The notes beneath the pieces are model-generated. The model worked only from the letters and a program-made list of their open reading frames with translations. It had not been told where the DNA came from and ran no database searches. From NCBI RefSeq assembly GCF_042654985.1, contig NZ_JBHSMT010000009.1, positions 62,001-126,000 of the forward strand: 64,000 nucleotides of DNA. Direction: 5' to 3'. The position numbers and the translations under genes are program-made. Source of the DNA: Paraherbaspirillum soli. Lineage in GTDB: Bacteria; Pseudomonadota; Gammaproteobacteria; Burkholderiales; Burkholderiaceae_D. This document shows, one piece after another, positions 21,201 through 28,687 of the stretch. Each line of letters starts with the position of its first letter. Positions within the stretch are counted from its first letter, which is position 1.

Positions 21201-22215
21201 CACCGGGCGGCTGCAGCTGGGACATGACAACCCTGACCTGAGTGCCAACGTGGTGGCTGACCGGCTGCAACTGTTTGCCAGCCCGGATCGTCAATTGATG
21301 CTGTCCGGCCAAGCCAAAATTGCCAACCTCAACGAACAACTGCATGTGGACGGCAAATTCACGATCGACAAGGCGCTATTCGATTTGCCGAAGAGCAGCG
21401 CGCCGAAGTTGGGCGATGATGTGGTCATCGTGCGCAAGGACGCCAAGATTCGCGCCAAGCCGCCGACCGAGCAGGAGCAGCTGGCGAAAGCCGCTGAGAA
21501 GCCAGCCGGAAGCGCCGCGCCTATCATGCATATAGCGGTCGATTTCGGCAATAATTTCCGCTTCCGCGGCAGCGGCGCCGACCTCCTGCTGCATGGCACG
21601 ATGGACGTCCGCAGCGAACCGTTCCAGCCCTTGTCCGCCACCGGCACCATACGCGTGGCTGACGGCACCTACGAAGTATTCGGCCGTAAACTGGCCATCG
21701 AGCGCGGCCTGATCAACTTCCTGGGACCGATCGACAATCCGAACATCTATATCCTCGCGATGAAACGCAACCAGGACGTGGAAGCGGGCGCCGAGATCAC
21801 CGGCACCCCATCGTCGCTGAGAGTCAAACTGGTGTCCGAACCGAATGTCTCGGACGAAGAAAAGCTTTCCTGGCTGATGTTCGGCCACGGCAGCGACAGC
21901 GCCGCACTTGGCCAGCGGCAGGCGGCGAGTCAGGCGCTGGCCTTGATCGGCAATTTCGGCGGCAAGAAAATCGCGAAAGGGATCGGTTTTGACGAGTTCA
22001 ATATCGGCTCCAGCGAATCCGGGCTGGTCGATGAACAAGTGGTCAACCTCGGCAAGGCTATCACCGAAAAGATCAATCTCGGCTATGAACAAAGTCTGAC
22101 CAGCGCCGCCAGCATCCTGAAAGTGACCTGGCAATTCTCGCGCCGCTGGTCGATGGTGGTGCGCGGCGGCACGATTAGCGGGCTGGATGTCTTGTATAAC
22201 ATCCGCTTCGATTGA
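18229..22215 (+). CDS. tamB: TamB-like translocation and assembly module protein
   Basis: The 1328-residue protein has one N-terminal membrane anchor (about residues 24-46, SPLLVLVLALGALLIV), then a very long repetitive beta-rich region, and the conserved C-terminal TamB (DUF490) domain: DVRSEPFQPLSATGTIRVADG, IERGLINFLGPIDNPNIYI, SDEEKLSWLMFGHGSD and a final FSRRWSMVVRGG. It belongs to the AsmA-like bridge proteins thought to guide lipids between membranes. It is co-directional with tamA, 31 bp apart, as expected for one operon. Confidence 0.94.
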   Translation: MSQGTSPTTSPEPAPLPPPRRSLLRWISGALLSPLLVLVLALGALLIVAHTEAGSRTLWQFSTWIMHGKLSGEFAGGTLADGPRLRNVLYRDASQQFSIDRIDASWHLSGSPLKLRVAYLHVGNVEARLQPTPSEPLVMPANLSLPLQLTLDDISLAKLTVHEGLSTTELSKLQLHGESDRVQHTLVLERLDTPYGRASARLQLNGASPFALSGGAELSGEYQQEKYQVDARLSGSLAALGIVLNARGDKLNGSAMIAATPFAAIPFQSVQLDARHINPKLFNAAAPQADLSLQAELKPVVDSANAAHADLATLAVSGPIRISNAAAGTLDQDRLPLVSASAQLRLDAQTQQLSQLQLKLLKDASVNGRGEYHSDGKDKGSGSFNFDVAGLDLHALQGQLKATQLRGPVGIKLTPQTQQIALNLADANYQAQLEAVIDAKQIALKTAQLRAGPARLDASGSLARDAQMTYALKGNLRDFDPSLWIDTGGQKTAKGSAQASKQPIAARINMDFDASGSLTPDLKLKLKFGIHDSIYDRLPMAGGGTLNLAGKRLLASDLTLSVAGNDAQLKGSFGAAGDRLNLKLDAPQLQRLGFGLSGALHVDGQLTGTMQRPDVHASYRAEKLIFGAHQVDSLSGQADLQANLGAKLNAASNRLALSIAARGYRGADMALDKLNLDLSGTYGKHALKLDSSGTLHGKPLHLTMAAQGQLTEGQGGYGWQGTLSELQNQGVPRLALEAPLTINAGADHVLLGASRVRIADALIDLKNFSFEHGKIRSAGAINALNVATVFDLVRQFSAKELPLKTDLVLDGSWDFALADNAAGFIQIARRSGDLRVNPGRGDVSLGLSDLSLRADLQANQIKLNSQIAASRIGTLAAQVQLGLQHTGGIWDAGDSAPLSGQLKLNMPQLKPIAGLLGPQYALGGSAAMDLHLDGTLGKPKLSGVVTGDKLALTLFDQGIQLRDGTARINLTENIIDLQQLEFHGGDGSLRATGRLQLGHDNPDLSANVVADRLQLFASPDRQLMLSGQAKIANLNEQLHVDGKFTIDKALFDLPKSSAPKLGDDVVIVRKDAKIRAKPPTEQEQLAKAAEKPAGSAAPIMHIAVDFGNNFRFRGSGADLLLHGTMDVRSEPFQPLSATGTIRVADGTYEVFGRKLAIERGLINFLGPIDNPNIYILAMKRNQDVEAGAEITGTPSSLRVKLVSEPNVSDEEKLSWLMFGHGSDSAALGQRQAASQALALIGNFGGKKIAKGIGFDEFNIGSSESGLVDEQVVNLGKAITEKINLGYEQSLTSAASILKVTWQFSRRWSMVVRGGTISGLDVLYNIRFD

Positions 22216-22229
22216 GCCGCGGCCACAGA

Positions 22230-22323
22230 AGGGCGGACGAGCGTAGCGTTATCCGCCGTTTTGCATGCATCGAACGTAGGTGGTGCATCCAACGGCGGAA
22301 GGCACTGCGCTTTTCCGCCCTAC
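22230..22323. repeat. REPIN-like palindromic repeat, copy 1
   Basis: The left arm (GGGCGGACGAGCGTAGCGTT then ATCCGCCG) and right arm (ending TTTTCCGCCCTAC) are inverted; each arm can fold its own hairpin (GGCGGAT/ATCCGCC type). It lies 15 bp after the tamB stop. Other copies are listed below. Confidence 0.8.
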
Positions 22324-22341
22324 GTTTGAATCATGCAAAGA

Positions 22342-22375
22342 GTAGGGCGGATGAGCGAAGCGTTATCCGCCGCTT
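22342..22375. repeat. REPIN-like repeat, single arm
   Basis: Only one arm (GTAGGGCGGATGAGCG ... ATCCGCCG) is present, 18 bp after copy 1. It fills the rest of the tamB-methyltransferase gap. Confidence 0.75.
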
Positions 22376-22449
22376 GACGTGCCACGGAGCGCCGAGCAGG
22401 CATTTTGCCAAACACCATCACGCACGTCTGACTGAATAAAGGAATCTCC

Positions 22450-23076
22450 ATGAACAAACAATTTTCCGCCGCCTGCGAGCGCAACCGCGAACCGATCGCC
22501 GCGGTGCTGCACGACATATTCAAACCGGCCGCCAGCGATGAAACGTCAAGCCCGCTACGCGTGCTGGAAATCGGCAGCGGCACCGGCCAGCACGCGGTAT
22601 TTTTCGCTGCACGATTCCCGCATGTGATCTGGCAAACCAGCGATCTGGTGCACAACCACCCCAGCATCCTGGCCTGGCAGCAGCAAGAGCAATTGCCGAA
22701 TGTGCTGCCGCCATTGACGCTGGATATGTCGGAGCCGGACTGGTGGCAGACGTTGCCGGCGCAATACGACGCAGTGTTCACCGCCAATACCTGTCACATC
22801 ATGGCCTGGCCCGAAGTGCAAAACTTGTTCGCCGGCGTAGGCCGCTTGCTGGCGCCGGGCGGGACGTTCTGCATCTACGGACCGTTCAATTACAACGGCC
22901 TGTTCACCAGCGCCAGCAATGCCGCCTTCGATGCCAGCTTGCGCCAGCAGGCCGGACACATGGGCATCCGCGATTTTTCCGCGCTTGCCGCGCTGGCGGC
23001 TGCACAGCAATTGGAACTGCGCGAGGATCATCCGATGCCGGCGAATAATCGGCTGCTGGAGTGGCGGCGGATTTGA
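22450..23076 (+). CDS. DUF938 family SAM-dependent methyltransferase
   Basis: The 208-residue protein begins with the family pattern FSAACERNREPIAAVL and has the SAM-binding motif VLEIGSGTGQHAVFFA (motif I), followed by ANTCHIMAWPEVQNLFAG and YGPFNYNG. The fold is class I methyltransferase; no substrate is established for DUF938. ATG 22450 has AAGGA upstream. It overlaps no neighbour; the DUF218 gene follows in the same direction after about 50 bp. Confidence 0.88.
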   Translation: MNKQFSAACERNREPIAAVLHDIFKPAASDETSSPLRVLEIGSGTGQHAVFFAARFPHVIWQTSDLVHNHPSILAWQQQEQLPNVLPPLTLDMSEPDWWQTLPAQYDAVFTANTCHIMAWPEVQNLFAGVGRLLAPGGTFCIYGPFNYNGLFTSASNAAFDASLRQQAGHMGIRDFSALAALAAAQQLELREDHPMPANNRLLEWRRI

Positions 23077-23126
23077 GCGAGGGTGACAACAGATGCCCAA
23101 CAGACACAGGACATCAAAAACGCCAT

Positions 23127-23756
23127 ATGCAAAATATTGAAAATAAAAATCCACGCAAATTACTTCGCAAAGTTGCACTTGCCGCCATCGTCGCGGCATT
23201 TTTTCTCTCCGCCGGAGCCATCGCTGTCGACGGTTTTTTTGATCGCATAAGCGCCAGCGATGTGGCGATTGTTCTCGGTTCCAAAGTCAATCCGGACGGC
23301 AGCGTTTCTCCCCGCTTGGCGGCGCGCTTGGATAAAACTGTCGAACTTTACCGTCACGGAATTTTTTCAAACGTGATCGTCAGCGGCGGGACCGGCAAGG
23401 AAGGCGTGGATGAAGCCGTCGCAATGAAAAAATATCTCCTTGCGCGACAAATCCCGGCCCCATCAATTTTGGTGGACAGCCATGGCGACACCACAATGCA
23501 TACAGCAATAAACAGTGCCGCCATCATGCGCGCGCATGGATTCAAGAGCGCATTGCTGGTATCGCAGTATTTTCATATTTCACGCTCGCGCCTGGCGTTG
23601 AAACGGTGCGGAATATCGTCCGTCTACAATGCCCACCCCGATTTCTTTGAGTGGCGGGATATGTATTCACTGGCACGGGAAGTTGTTGGGTTTTATGACT
23701 ATTTTTTACGGCCCGGCGACTGTGCCTCTCCGGTACTTGGCCAGCAATCGCTTTAA
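23127..23756 (+). CDS. YdcF/SanA-like DUF218 protein
   Basis: The 209-residue protein has an N-terminal membrane anchor (KVALAAIVAAFFLSAGAIAV) and a DUF218 domain: DVAIVLGSKVNPDGSVSPRL, VSGGTGKEGVDEA and HGDTTMHTAINSA, then VSQYFHISRSRLALKRCG. SanA and YdcF relatives are linked to envelope integrity or peptidoglycan metabolism, but the reaction is unknown. I chose ATG 23127, just before the basic region and helix. It probably shares transcription with the methyltransferase. Confidence 0.85.
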   Translation: MQNIENKNPRKLLRKVALAAIVAAFFLSAGAIAVDGFFDRISASDVAIVLGSKVNPDGSVSPRLAARLDKTVELYRHGIFSNVIVSGGTGKEGVDEAVAMKKYLLARQIPAPSILVDSHGDTTMHTAINSAAIMRAHGFKSALLVSQYFHISRSRLALKRCGISSVYNAHPDFFEWRDMYSLAREVVGFYDYFLRPGDCASPVLGQQSL

Positions 23757-24003
23757 AACATGGGGTAGGTTTCGCCCCGATAGTGACGGCAAAAAGTAGC
23801 TCACCGGGGTCAGAGTTTTTTTACGCGGGGGTATCGCGTAAATTACTCTGCCCCCGCTGAGCGGGCTACGGAGTGCATGCGGTCGTCGGACAGCTACCAC
23901 GGAGTAGCGACCGTTTTAACCACCTAACGACTGACCGAAAGTAAACGCATCAACCCCGAAAATAGTGTTTGAATTTCAAGAAAATCTGCGCTATCTTCTT
24001 CGA
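23757..24003. repeat. Intergenic palindromes and promoter of the leader-gene at 24.1 kb
   Basis: A long inverted repeat lies at about 23806-23854 (GGGGTCAGAGT pairing with ACTCTGCCCC, and ACGCG with CGCGT), like a REP unit. A promoter follows: TTGAAT (23969-23974), 17 bp, TATCTT (23992-23997). The -35 to -10 stretch is nearly identical to the one at 59656-59684. No gene is seen. Confidence 0.6.
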
Positions 24004-24109
24004 GTCGCGAAAAAGAGCGATCTGGTTTAAGAGCCAGTAATAGCAATCCGGGCCCGCCTCCTTCGCCAGCCGACGAAGGGCGGAAAAAATTACCATAAGA
24101 GGAGCCCGT
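24004..24109 (+). ncRNA. Structured leader RNA, shortened copy (locus L1)
   Basis: This 5' leader shares its promoter, its 5' hairpin (CTGG/CCAG around TTTAAGAG, 24022-24037) and its 3' hairpin (CCGCCTCCTTCG pairing with CGAAGGGCGG, 24054-24083) with the longer leader at 59.7-59.9 kb. It lacks the central stems found there and at 51.4-51.6 kb, as if deleted. A GAGGAG ribosome site follows. Confidence 0.6.
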
Positions 24110-24472
24110 ATGACCTATGCCAAAAAGCCGGATCAAACTTTCATCTTCCCACCTGTACGCGACACACCTGAACCTGAAGCATTGCACAAGCCGTTCTCAT
24201 GGCTGGTCGAAGCGCTACGGCACGATGCGGACGCGCTACGCTCATCCAAAACCAAGAACTACTGCCTTGGCATCCAAACCTGTCTGGAACTGATCCACGC
24301 CACCGATTTGGCCAGCGGCATTTATGCCGACCCGGCACACCCGCCGCTGCTGAGCATCACCGCCCGCGAGCGGTTAATGCTGTTTGCGATCGAGGCTTGC
24401 AGCGATCTGGCGGAAACGGCCGCTGCGGATATCGAGCGTCGTAATGCCAAGCACTTAAAAGAACGTCGATAA
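24110..24472 (+). CDS. Small helical protein behind structured leader (unknown family)
   Basis: The 120-residue protein starts MTYAKKPDQTFIFPP, which closely matches the starts of the genes at 51394 (MTFAITPDKKLIFPP) and 59936 (MSYANKPDQT). The body is mostly helical (LVEALRHDADALRSSKTKNYCLGIQTCLELIH is split by one polar loop), ending KHLKERR. It reminds me of the small DUF3077/DUF6124 proteins of Pseudomonas, a recollection and not a search. GAGGAG precedes the ATG. No function is known. A second, diverged copy of its 3' end lies downstream at 24687-24767. Confidence 0.7.
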   Translation: MTYAKKPDQTFIFPPVRDTPEPEALHKPFSWLVEALRHDADALRSSKTKNYCLGIQTCLELIHATDLASGIYADPAHPPLLSITARERLMLFAIEACSDLAETAAADIERRNAKHLKERR

Positions 24473-24476
24473 GTCA

Positions 24477-24672
24477 GTAGGTCGGAAAAGCGCAGCGCCT
24501 TCCGACGGCGTGAATCACGTCACCCGGTCAAGCCCTTGGCTCTTTTCGGCGATTCGCACAGAACGTCGGAAGGGTGTAGCAGGGGTTTCGGATGGCATGC
24601 CATCCGCCTGCGTAACGGTATCCGCTTGCAAGCGGATACGCGCCCTGCAAGGGCTGCGCTTTTCCGACCTAC
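24477..24672. repeat. REPIN-like repeat, diverged long variant
   Basis: The ends read GTAGGTCGGAAAAGCGCAGC and its inverse (GCTGCGCTTTTCCGACCTAC), with a 155-bp interior. One base separates these ends (GGTCGG) from the main family (GGGCGG). It begins 4 bp after the stop of the 24.1 kb gene. Confidence 0.75.
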
Positions 24673-25214
24673 GCATCTCGGGCTGGCTCCAGCGATTTGG
24701 AAACGGCCGCCGCGGATATCGAGCGCCGCAACGAACGGTACATCAAAGCCCGGAAGTCATCACCCGCCTGAACCAACACCGTTAACTGCTGAAATCACAG
24801 CGGATTGTTGTCGTGAAGGCCGTGATTGGCGCTTCGAGCGCCAATCACTTCGGAGAACCGACGCCGATGCCAAAAGCTCCGGCGCCGGCCAACGACACAA
24901 TATAGGTGTGTTGCTTATTGTAAATTTCCCTTGTTTGCCATACATTCACGAGCCTACGCACAGCTTGATGTGCAGCATCACTCAAAAAGGGAAATGTTGA
25001 TGGCTGGTTTTGGAATGGCAAATATGGTCGGTCGTGAGCGCTTGGGGCATCGGGCCGTCGATCTGATTCCTCCCCGGTTCACGCGGTTGGTTTTGTAGGT
25101 TGGTGCTGAGCTTGCGAAGCCCAACATGAATTAACAGCATTCTCTTATTTTGATAAAGAAGTCACCCTCTCTAATATTTCCTGATTGGGTGATTTTTGTT
25201 TTTAGGGATAAATA
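24673..25214. other. Gene-poor region with gene remnant and hairpin
   Basis: Bases 24687-24767 repeat the 3' end of the gene at 24110 (AGCGATTTGGAAACGGCCGC, encoding LETAAADIERRN), so this is a remnant of a second copy. A perfect 11-bp hairpin with TTCGA loop lies at 24822-24848 (GTGATTGGCGC). A half palindrome (GTTGG...AAGCCCAAC) lies near 25096-25125. Open frames across the region overlap each other in three frames and look non-coding. Confidence 0.55.
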
Positions 25215-25463
25215 GTGGAACGTCTTTTGAATGTGCTCGTGCGAGCGTCGGCGGGTGGACTAATTGCCGGCACACTTTTGTTGTACATGACCCCATCCGC
25301 TTCATCGCTAAAATCTATAGTGCGGTTGTTTTGTATATTTTGCGGCATATTGCTGTTGTTGTTTGGATTGTTCTTACGCAAACGGCGAACTATTGACGAG
25401 TCAGATAGCTTGGATTCGGAAGAGAGTCGGATGGGATCGGACGATCACTTTAGTCATGAATGA
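25215..25463 (+). CDS. Small two-helix membrane protein, unknown
   Basis: An 82-residue frame from GTG 25215, with AGGGAT upstream, contains two hydrophobic stretches (ASAGGLIAGTLLLYM and IFCGILLLLFGLFL) followed by a basic KRRR-like turn and an acidic, serine-rich tail (DESDSLDSEES). This positive-inside pattern is plausible for a real small membrane protein. No family is recognised. It lies in an AT-richer patch with other small genes. Confidence 0.5.
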   Translation: MERLLNVLVRASAGGLIAGTLLLYMTPSASSLKSIVRLFCIFCGILLLLFGLFLRKRRTIDESDSLDSEESRMGSDDHFSHE

Positions 25464-25595
25464 AACCACTCCCTTCAATATCCTCGAAGGAAAGCGCTTT
25501 CTTTTTAGCTGCTTAAAAGTCTTATTTTGACTGCAGCTTTTGCTTCATCTGCAATCAAGGTTCTCTTTGAGCGCTGTAAATGCCAAAAAGGAATC

Positions 25596-25754
25596 ATGAA
25601 AACTTTTCGCACTATCCTCCTGATAGTCATCGCCGTTCTTACAGTTGGTTATCTGATTGCACGCCCATGGACACCTTTTTGGATAGATATTTGCGTCATT
25701 CTTCTCGGTTTTGGAACTGCGCTGTTTGAATGGATGAATAAACGAAACAAATAG
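25596..25754 (+). CDS. Very small membrane protein, unknown
   Basis: A 52-residue protein starts at ATG 25596 with AAGGA six bases upstream. It has a signal-anchor-like helix (ILLIVIAVLTVGYLIA), then RPWTPFWID and a second helix (ICVILLGFGTALFEWM), ending NKRNK. The ribosome site and helix pattern support it. The function is unknown. Confidence 0.55.
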   Translation: MKTFRTILLIVIAVLTVGYLIARPWTPFWIDICVILLGFGTALFEWMNKRNK

Positions 25755-25850
25755 CGCACTGAAGACTGTAGAGCTGTTGCCGCTGTCAGGATTCACACCC
25801 GTTTGTCATATTCAACGACGTGTGGATTACAAAAACTTTGAGGTTGAGTT

Positions 25851-26303
25851 ATGGACGAAGTAGATATTTTTTTGCAAGCAGATGCAGCATATGACACAGG
25901 TGATCTTGCTAGTGCCTTCAACCTGTTTCTGCAAGCAGCAGAGAAAGGTAATTGCGATGCCATGTGCCGGATAGCACTAATGTATGAAAGCGGCGAAGGT
26001 ATTGCGTGCGACATAGACAAGTCCATTTATTGGGACTTGAAAGCAATAGACGCAGGTAGTACTACTTCGTTGCTAAATCTCGGCATAACATATCGTCGCC
26101 TTGGAAATATAAGAAAAGCAAAATATTGGTTTGAGAAGTCGCTTGAAACTGGTGATGGTGAAGCCGCTTTGGAATTGGCAAGGCTTTACAGCGTTAGTGA
26201 TAAAGAAATTGACACTGTAAAGCGCTATCTAAACATTGCAATCTCTAGTAATAGTTTGTCCGAAGCATCTCTTGAAGAGGCAAGAGAATTATCCAGTTTG
26301 TAA
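25851..26303 (+). CDS. SEL1-like repeat protein
   Basis: The 150-residue protein contains SEL1-like (SLR) helical repeats: AFNLFLQAAEKGNCDAMCRIALMYESG is one unit (split here as AFNLFLQAAEKGN and CDAMCRIALMYESGEG), then SIYWDLKAIDAGSTTSLLNL and KAKYWFEKSLETGDGEAALE. SLR proteins usually serve as scaffolds or adaptors. Codon use is AT-richer than the flanks, which suggests later acquisition. It lies 42 bp before an ABC-type ATPase gene on the same strand; a joint role is possible but unproven. Confidence 0.8.
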   Translation: MDEVDIFLQADAAYDTGDLASAFNLFLQAAEKGNCDAMCRIALMYESGEGIACDIDKSIYWDLKAIDAGSTTSLLNLGITYRRLGNIRKAKYWFEKSLETGDGEAALELARLYSVSDKEIDTVKRYLNIAISSNSLSEASLEEARELSSL

Positions 26304-26345
26304 ACCGATAGATGCTCAACACGATTCTCCACGCATTTTTCTAGA

Positions 26346-27107
26346 ATGATTTCCACACAATACGTATCTCAAGTTCGTTTGAGAATCGATGACGTCCCGT
26401 CTTTCGATCGGTATCCCTTTTCGCTCGCGGCAGTGCGTAATTTGGACGTCCTTAAGTTGCATCCCAATGTCACTTTTCTTGTGGGAGAAAACGGGTCCGG
26501 GAAGTCGACGCTGTTGGAGGCAATCGCGGTTTCGTTCGGCTTTAACCCGGAAGGCGGCACGAAAAACTTCGGATTTGATACCCGCTCCTCGCATTCGGAA
26601 TTACATAAATTCATTCGCTTGGCAAAAGGCATCAAATTTCCTCGGACTGGTTTCTTCCTCCGGGCGGAGAGTTTCTTTAATCTTGCGACGGAAATTGAAA
26701 GACTGGATTCCGAACCTGGAGGGCCGCCGATCATTGATTCATACGGCGGCAAGTCGTTGCATGAACAATCTCACGGCGAATCTTTTTGGGCGCTGATGAT
26801 GAACCGATTCGGCGGGCAAGGTTTTTATGTGCTTGATGAACCTGAAGCGGCCTTGTCTCCGCAACGACAACTCGCCGTACTATCCCGAATTCACGATCTG
26901 GTAAATGAAGAATCGCAGTTTGTCATCGCCACGCATTCGCCGATTCTGATGGCGTATCCAAACGCATACATCTACGGATGTTCAGAGGCGGGAATTAGGC
27001 GAATTAAATATGAAGAGACCGAGCATTACCAAGTCATGCACGACTTCCTGATGAACCCGAAGCGGATGCTTGATATCCTCCTCGGCAATTCACATGATGA
27101 AAACTGA
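26346..27107 (+). CDS. Lone ABC-type AAA ATPase
   Basis: The 253-residue protein has Walker A (VGENGSGKSTLLEAIA), a short signature region (EQSHGESF), Walker B with catalytic Glu (FYVLDEPEAALSP) and a switch His (ATHSPILMAYP). It is a soluble ABC ATPase of the predicted-ATPase/OLD-like group, without membrane or nuclease domain. Such ATPases often work with a nuclease in defence or repair, but none is adjacent; the upstream SEL1-repeat protein is the only nearby partner. The downstream MFS gene is convergent. Confidence 0.85.
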   Translation: MISTQYVSQVRLRIDDVPSFDRYPFSLAAVRNLDVLKLHPNVTFLVGENGSGKSTLLEAIAVSFGFNPEGGTKNFGFDTRSSHSELHKFIRLAKGIKFPRTGFFLRAESFFNLATEIERLDSEPGGPPIIDSYGGKSLHEQSHGESFWALMMNRFGGQGFYVLDEPEAALSPQRQLAVLSRIHDLVNEESQFVIATHSPILMAYPNAYIYGCSEAGIRRIKYEETEHYQVMHDFLMNPKRMLDILLGNSHDEN

Positions 27108-27155
27108 AAATGTTCAGCGCAGTAGTCCGGCCTAAAAAGCCCGGCAACCACCCGC

Positions 27156-28547
27156 TCAACCTCGCCGCCCCGCCAATTCCGCCCCGGCATCCGGCGCCAG
27201 TTTCAACGCAAACGGCAACGAACTCAGCACAATCAACCCAATCAACAAAAACGCCGGCCAGAAATCCGTGCTGACGATCGCTGCATGACCTTGCAGCAGA
27301 TTCGATCCCTGTAGCGCCAAACCGCCGACCGTCACGCCCAAACCGATCGACAGTTGCTGCGCCACGCTGGTGAGGCTGGTGACCTGGCTCATCTGTTGCT
27401 GGTCGATTTCGGCATAGGCAATCGCGTTCAGGCTCGTGAATTGCATCGACCGGATGCAGCCGCCCAACAGCAGCAAGCACAGCGTCAGCATATGCGGGGT
27501 GTCGGCGTTGAGCGCGCCGTATGCCGCGATCGACATCGCGCCCAGCATGGTGTTGTAGACCAGGACGTTCCTGAAGCCGTAGCGTTTCAATACCACCGTG
27601 GTGATGGTTTTGACGAACATGGCGCCGGCGGCCGAGGCGCAGGTCAGCAGCCCCGACTGGAACGGCGTCAAGCCGAAGCCCAGCTGAAACAGCAGCGGCA
27701 GCAGGAACGGCAGGGCGCCGACGCCGATGCGGAACAGCGAGCCGCCGAATACATTCATGCGCAAGGTCGGAATCCGCAGCAAGCGCAAGTCGATCAGCGG
27801 CTGCGGGCAGCGGTAGGCATGCCAGACGTAAGCCAGCAATGCCAGCGCGCCGGTGACGATGCAGATCAGCGAGATGGGGCCGGCGACCAGGTGGCGGCCA
27901 GCGCTGGCGAGGCCGAACATCAGCGCCGAGCAGCCGGTTGCCGACAGCACAAAGCCGATCAGGTCGAGCGGCACGACGTCGTCACTGCGCAGGTTTTCAA
28001 TAAAACGGCTGGCCAGGTAAATGCCGAGAATGCTGATCGGGATATTGATGAAAAATATCCAGCGCCAGTGGAAGTAGGTGGTGATAAAGCCGCCCAGCGG
28101 CGGTCCGATGACCGGCCCCAGCAGCGCCGGGATGGTCAGGTAGCTGAGGGCCAGCACCAGTTCGGCCTTGGAGGTGGTACGCAGGATCACCAGCCGTCCG
28201 ACCGGCACCATCATGGCGCCGCCTATCCCCTGGAAGAAGCGGGCCGCCACCAGTTCCGCCAGCGTGTGCGAGACGCCGCACAGAATCGAGCCGAGCATGA
28301 ACACCGCGATGGCGCTGCGGAACACGGTGCGGGCGCCGAAACGATCGGCCATCCAGCCGCTGATCGGGATAAACACCGCCAGACTGACCAGGTAGGAAGT
28401 CATGGCCAATTTCAACGCAATCGGGCTTTCGCCCAATTCCAGCGCCATCGCCGGCAGCGAGGTGGCGATCACGGTTGAGTCCATGTTTTCCATGAACAGG
28501 GCGCAGGCGACAATCAGCGGGGTGAGGAAGACGCGGGAGATGGCCAT
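27156..28547 (-). CDS. MFS transporter, DHA2 drug:H+ antiporter type
   Basis: With ATG 28547 the protein has 463 residues and many membrane helices. MFS motifs are visible: GWMADRFGARTVF (motif A) and GGAMMVPVGRLVILR, plus the 14-helix family motif C region PVIGPPLGGFI. MENMDSTVIATSLPAM near the N-terminus is typical of DHA2 pumps. A TTG at 28583 would add 12 residues, but a TATAAT just upstream places transcription close to that point, so the ATG is preferred. It diverges from pabB. The substrate is unknown. Confidence 0.88.
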   Translation of the reverse strand: MAISRVFLTPLIVACALFMENMDSTVIATSLPAMALELGESPIALKLAMTSYLVSLAVFIPISGWMADRFGARTVFRSAIAVFMLGSILCGVSHTLAELVAARFFQGIGGAMMVPVGRLVILRTTSKAELVLALSYLTIPALLGPVIGPPLGGFITTYFHWRWIFFINIPISILGIYLASRFIENLRSDDVVPLDLIGFVLSATGCSALMFGLASAGRHLVAGPISLICIVTGALALLAYVWHAYRCPQPLIDLRLLRIPTLRMNVFGGSLFRIGVGALPFLLPLLFQLGFGLTPFQSGLLTCASAAGAMFVKTITTVVLKRYGFRNVLVYNTMLGAMSIAAYGALNADTPHMLTLCLLLLGGCIRSMQFTSLNAIAYAEIDQQQMSQVTSLTSVAQQLSIGLGVTVGGLALQGSNLLQGHAAIVSTDFWPAFLLIGLIVLSSLPFALKLAPDAGAELAGRRG

Positions 28548-28687
28548 CGGCAGGAAATGGATTGCGGCGAAGTGTGCCGACAAAGAGCATGATTATAGCG
28601 TTTTGACCATTTGTTTACCGTTCAGGTAGCATGCGTGCTGGCGTCGCCGGCGCTACCAGTTTTCCTGCTTGTCGTTTTTGCAAAGTC

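Noticed and set aside
24536..25000. 154-codon plus-strand open frame
   Set aside because: It begins inside a REPIN-like element and runs through a gene remnant and hairpin, with no domain and no ribosome site.
27354..28478. 374-codon plus-strand open frame opposite the MFS gene
   Set aside because: Low-complexity Gln/Arg/Ala sequence without motifs; the MFS transporter explains the region.
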